DNA from: Acidimicrobiales bacterium
Lineage (GTDB): Bacteria > Actinomycetota > Acidimicrobiia > Acidimicrobiales > VFJN01
Length of the DNA: 8,413 nucleotides
Assembly (NCBI GenBank): GCA_016936035.1
Contig: JAFGPU010000081.1
Span: forward strand, 1 to 8,413
Direction of reading: 5' to 3'
The position numbers and the translations under genes are program-made. Positions 8,291 to 8,413 of this stretch are shown piece by piece. How positions within the stretch are numbered: position 1 is the stretch's first letter; each line of letters begins with the position of its first letter. The notes beneath the pieces are model-generated. The model had not been told where the DNA came from. It made no database searches and was given only the letters and a program-made list of their open reading frames with translations.

Positions 8291-8413
8291 TCAAGCGCGG
8301 TGCCGCGCACCGCTGGTGGATGCGCGTCCGGGCCCATCGGTCACCAGCACCACGTGCAGGGCGGTCGGGCCGTGGGCGCCCAGCGTGAGGAGCTGTTCGA
8401 TGTCACCGGTGCG
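8291..8413 (-). CDS. C-terminal 40 codons of an upstream gene (partial), unidentified
   Basis: Reading the minus strand from the window edge, a frame runs without a stop for 40 codons to a TGA at 8291-8293. Third codon positions are almost all G or C, as in the neighbouring genes, and the translation (including the stretch [22 protein letters not shown]) looks like ordinary protein rather than a shadow. The 5' end is outside the window, so length and identity are unknown and I do not assign a family. It ends 40 bases before the preferred PhoH start (10 before the alternative GTG), consistent with co-transcription. Mycobacterial phoH2 is preceded by a small antitoxin-like gene (phoAT), so this fragment could be something comparable, but 40 residues are too few to tell. 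Confidence 0.55.
   Translation of the reverse strand, partial: RTGDIEQLLTLGAHGPTALHVVLVTDGPGRASTSGARHRA

Noticed and set aside
8251..8337. PhoH start at ATG 8337, giving 465 residues
   Set aside because: It would overlap the preceding open frame by 47 bases, and the extra 29 residues do not look like the PIN family, whose proteins usually begin shortly before YVLDTSVLL.
5528..8388. Very long open frames on the plus strand (5528-7372 and 6742-8388)
   Set aside because: They lie opposite clear genes (aapJ, PIN-PhoH), have arginine/valine/glycine-heavy translations without domains, and arise because high G+C at third positions removes stops from the antisense frames.

Overview
The window is high-GC bacterial DNA packed with genes that all lie on the minus strand. 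Strong G/C preference at codon third positions, an 8-residue glycine tract, GTG/TTG start candidates and a mycobacterial-type PIN-PhoH protein point to an actinobacterium. The composition and gene mix suggest the Acidimicrobiia side of the phylum, but that is an inference because there is no rRNA or other marker gene here.

Transcription runs from high to low coordinates. At the right edge is the last 40 codons of an unidentified gene (8291-8413), then a PIN-PhoH ATPase/ribonuclease (6940-8250). A 176-base leader (6764-6939) separates these from a complete four-gene ABC importer of the general L-amino-acid (Aap/Yhd) type, in the canonical order: aapJ lipoprotein (5630-6763), aapQ permease (4432-5592), aapM permease (3163-4428), aapP ATPase (2363-3166). 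The Q/M and M/P junctions touch or overlap, so the proteins are probably made by translational coupling from one mRNA. Together they would capture L-amino acids outside the cell and bring them in using ATP.

Downstream of aapP, a 46-base gap holds a perfect 32-bp palindrome directly in front of a hemolysin-III/PAQR membrane protein gene (1642-2316). Next come a DEDDy-type 3'-5' exonuclease (998-1612) and a 298-residue protein I do not recognise (10-906). The gap before that last gene holds a long imperfect hairpin that buries its Shine-Dalgarno sequence.

I see no mobile element, CRISPR array, tRNA or rRNA, and no gene-free stretch longer than 300 bases. Gene content is mostly ordinary housekeeping and transport. 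The most unusual signals are non-coding: the 32-bp palindrome, the SD-masking hairpin, and a 10-base motif (ATCACCGATG) found in three of the intergenic spacers. I found no convincing evidence of a wholly new multi-gene system.
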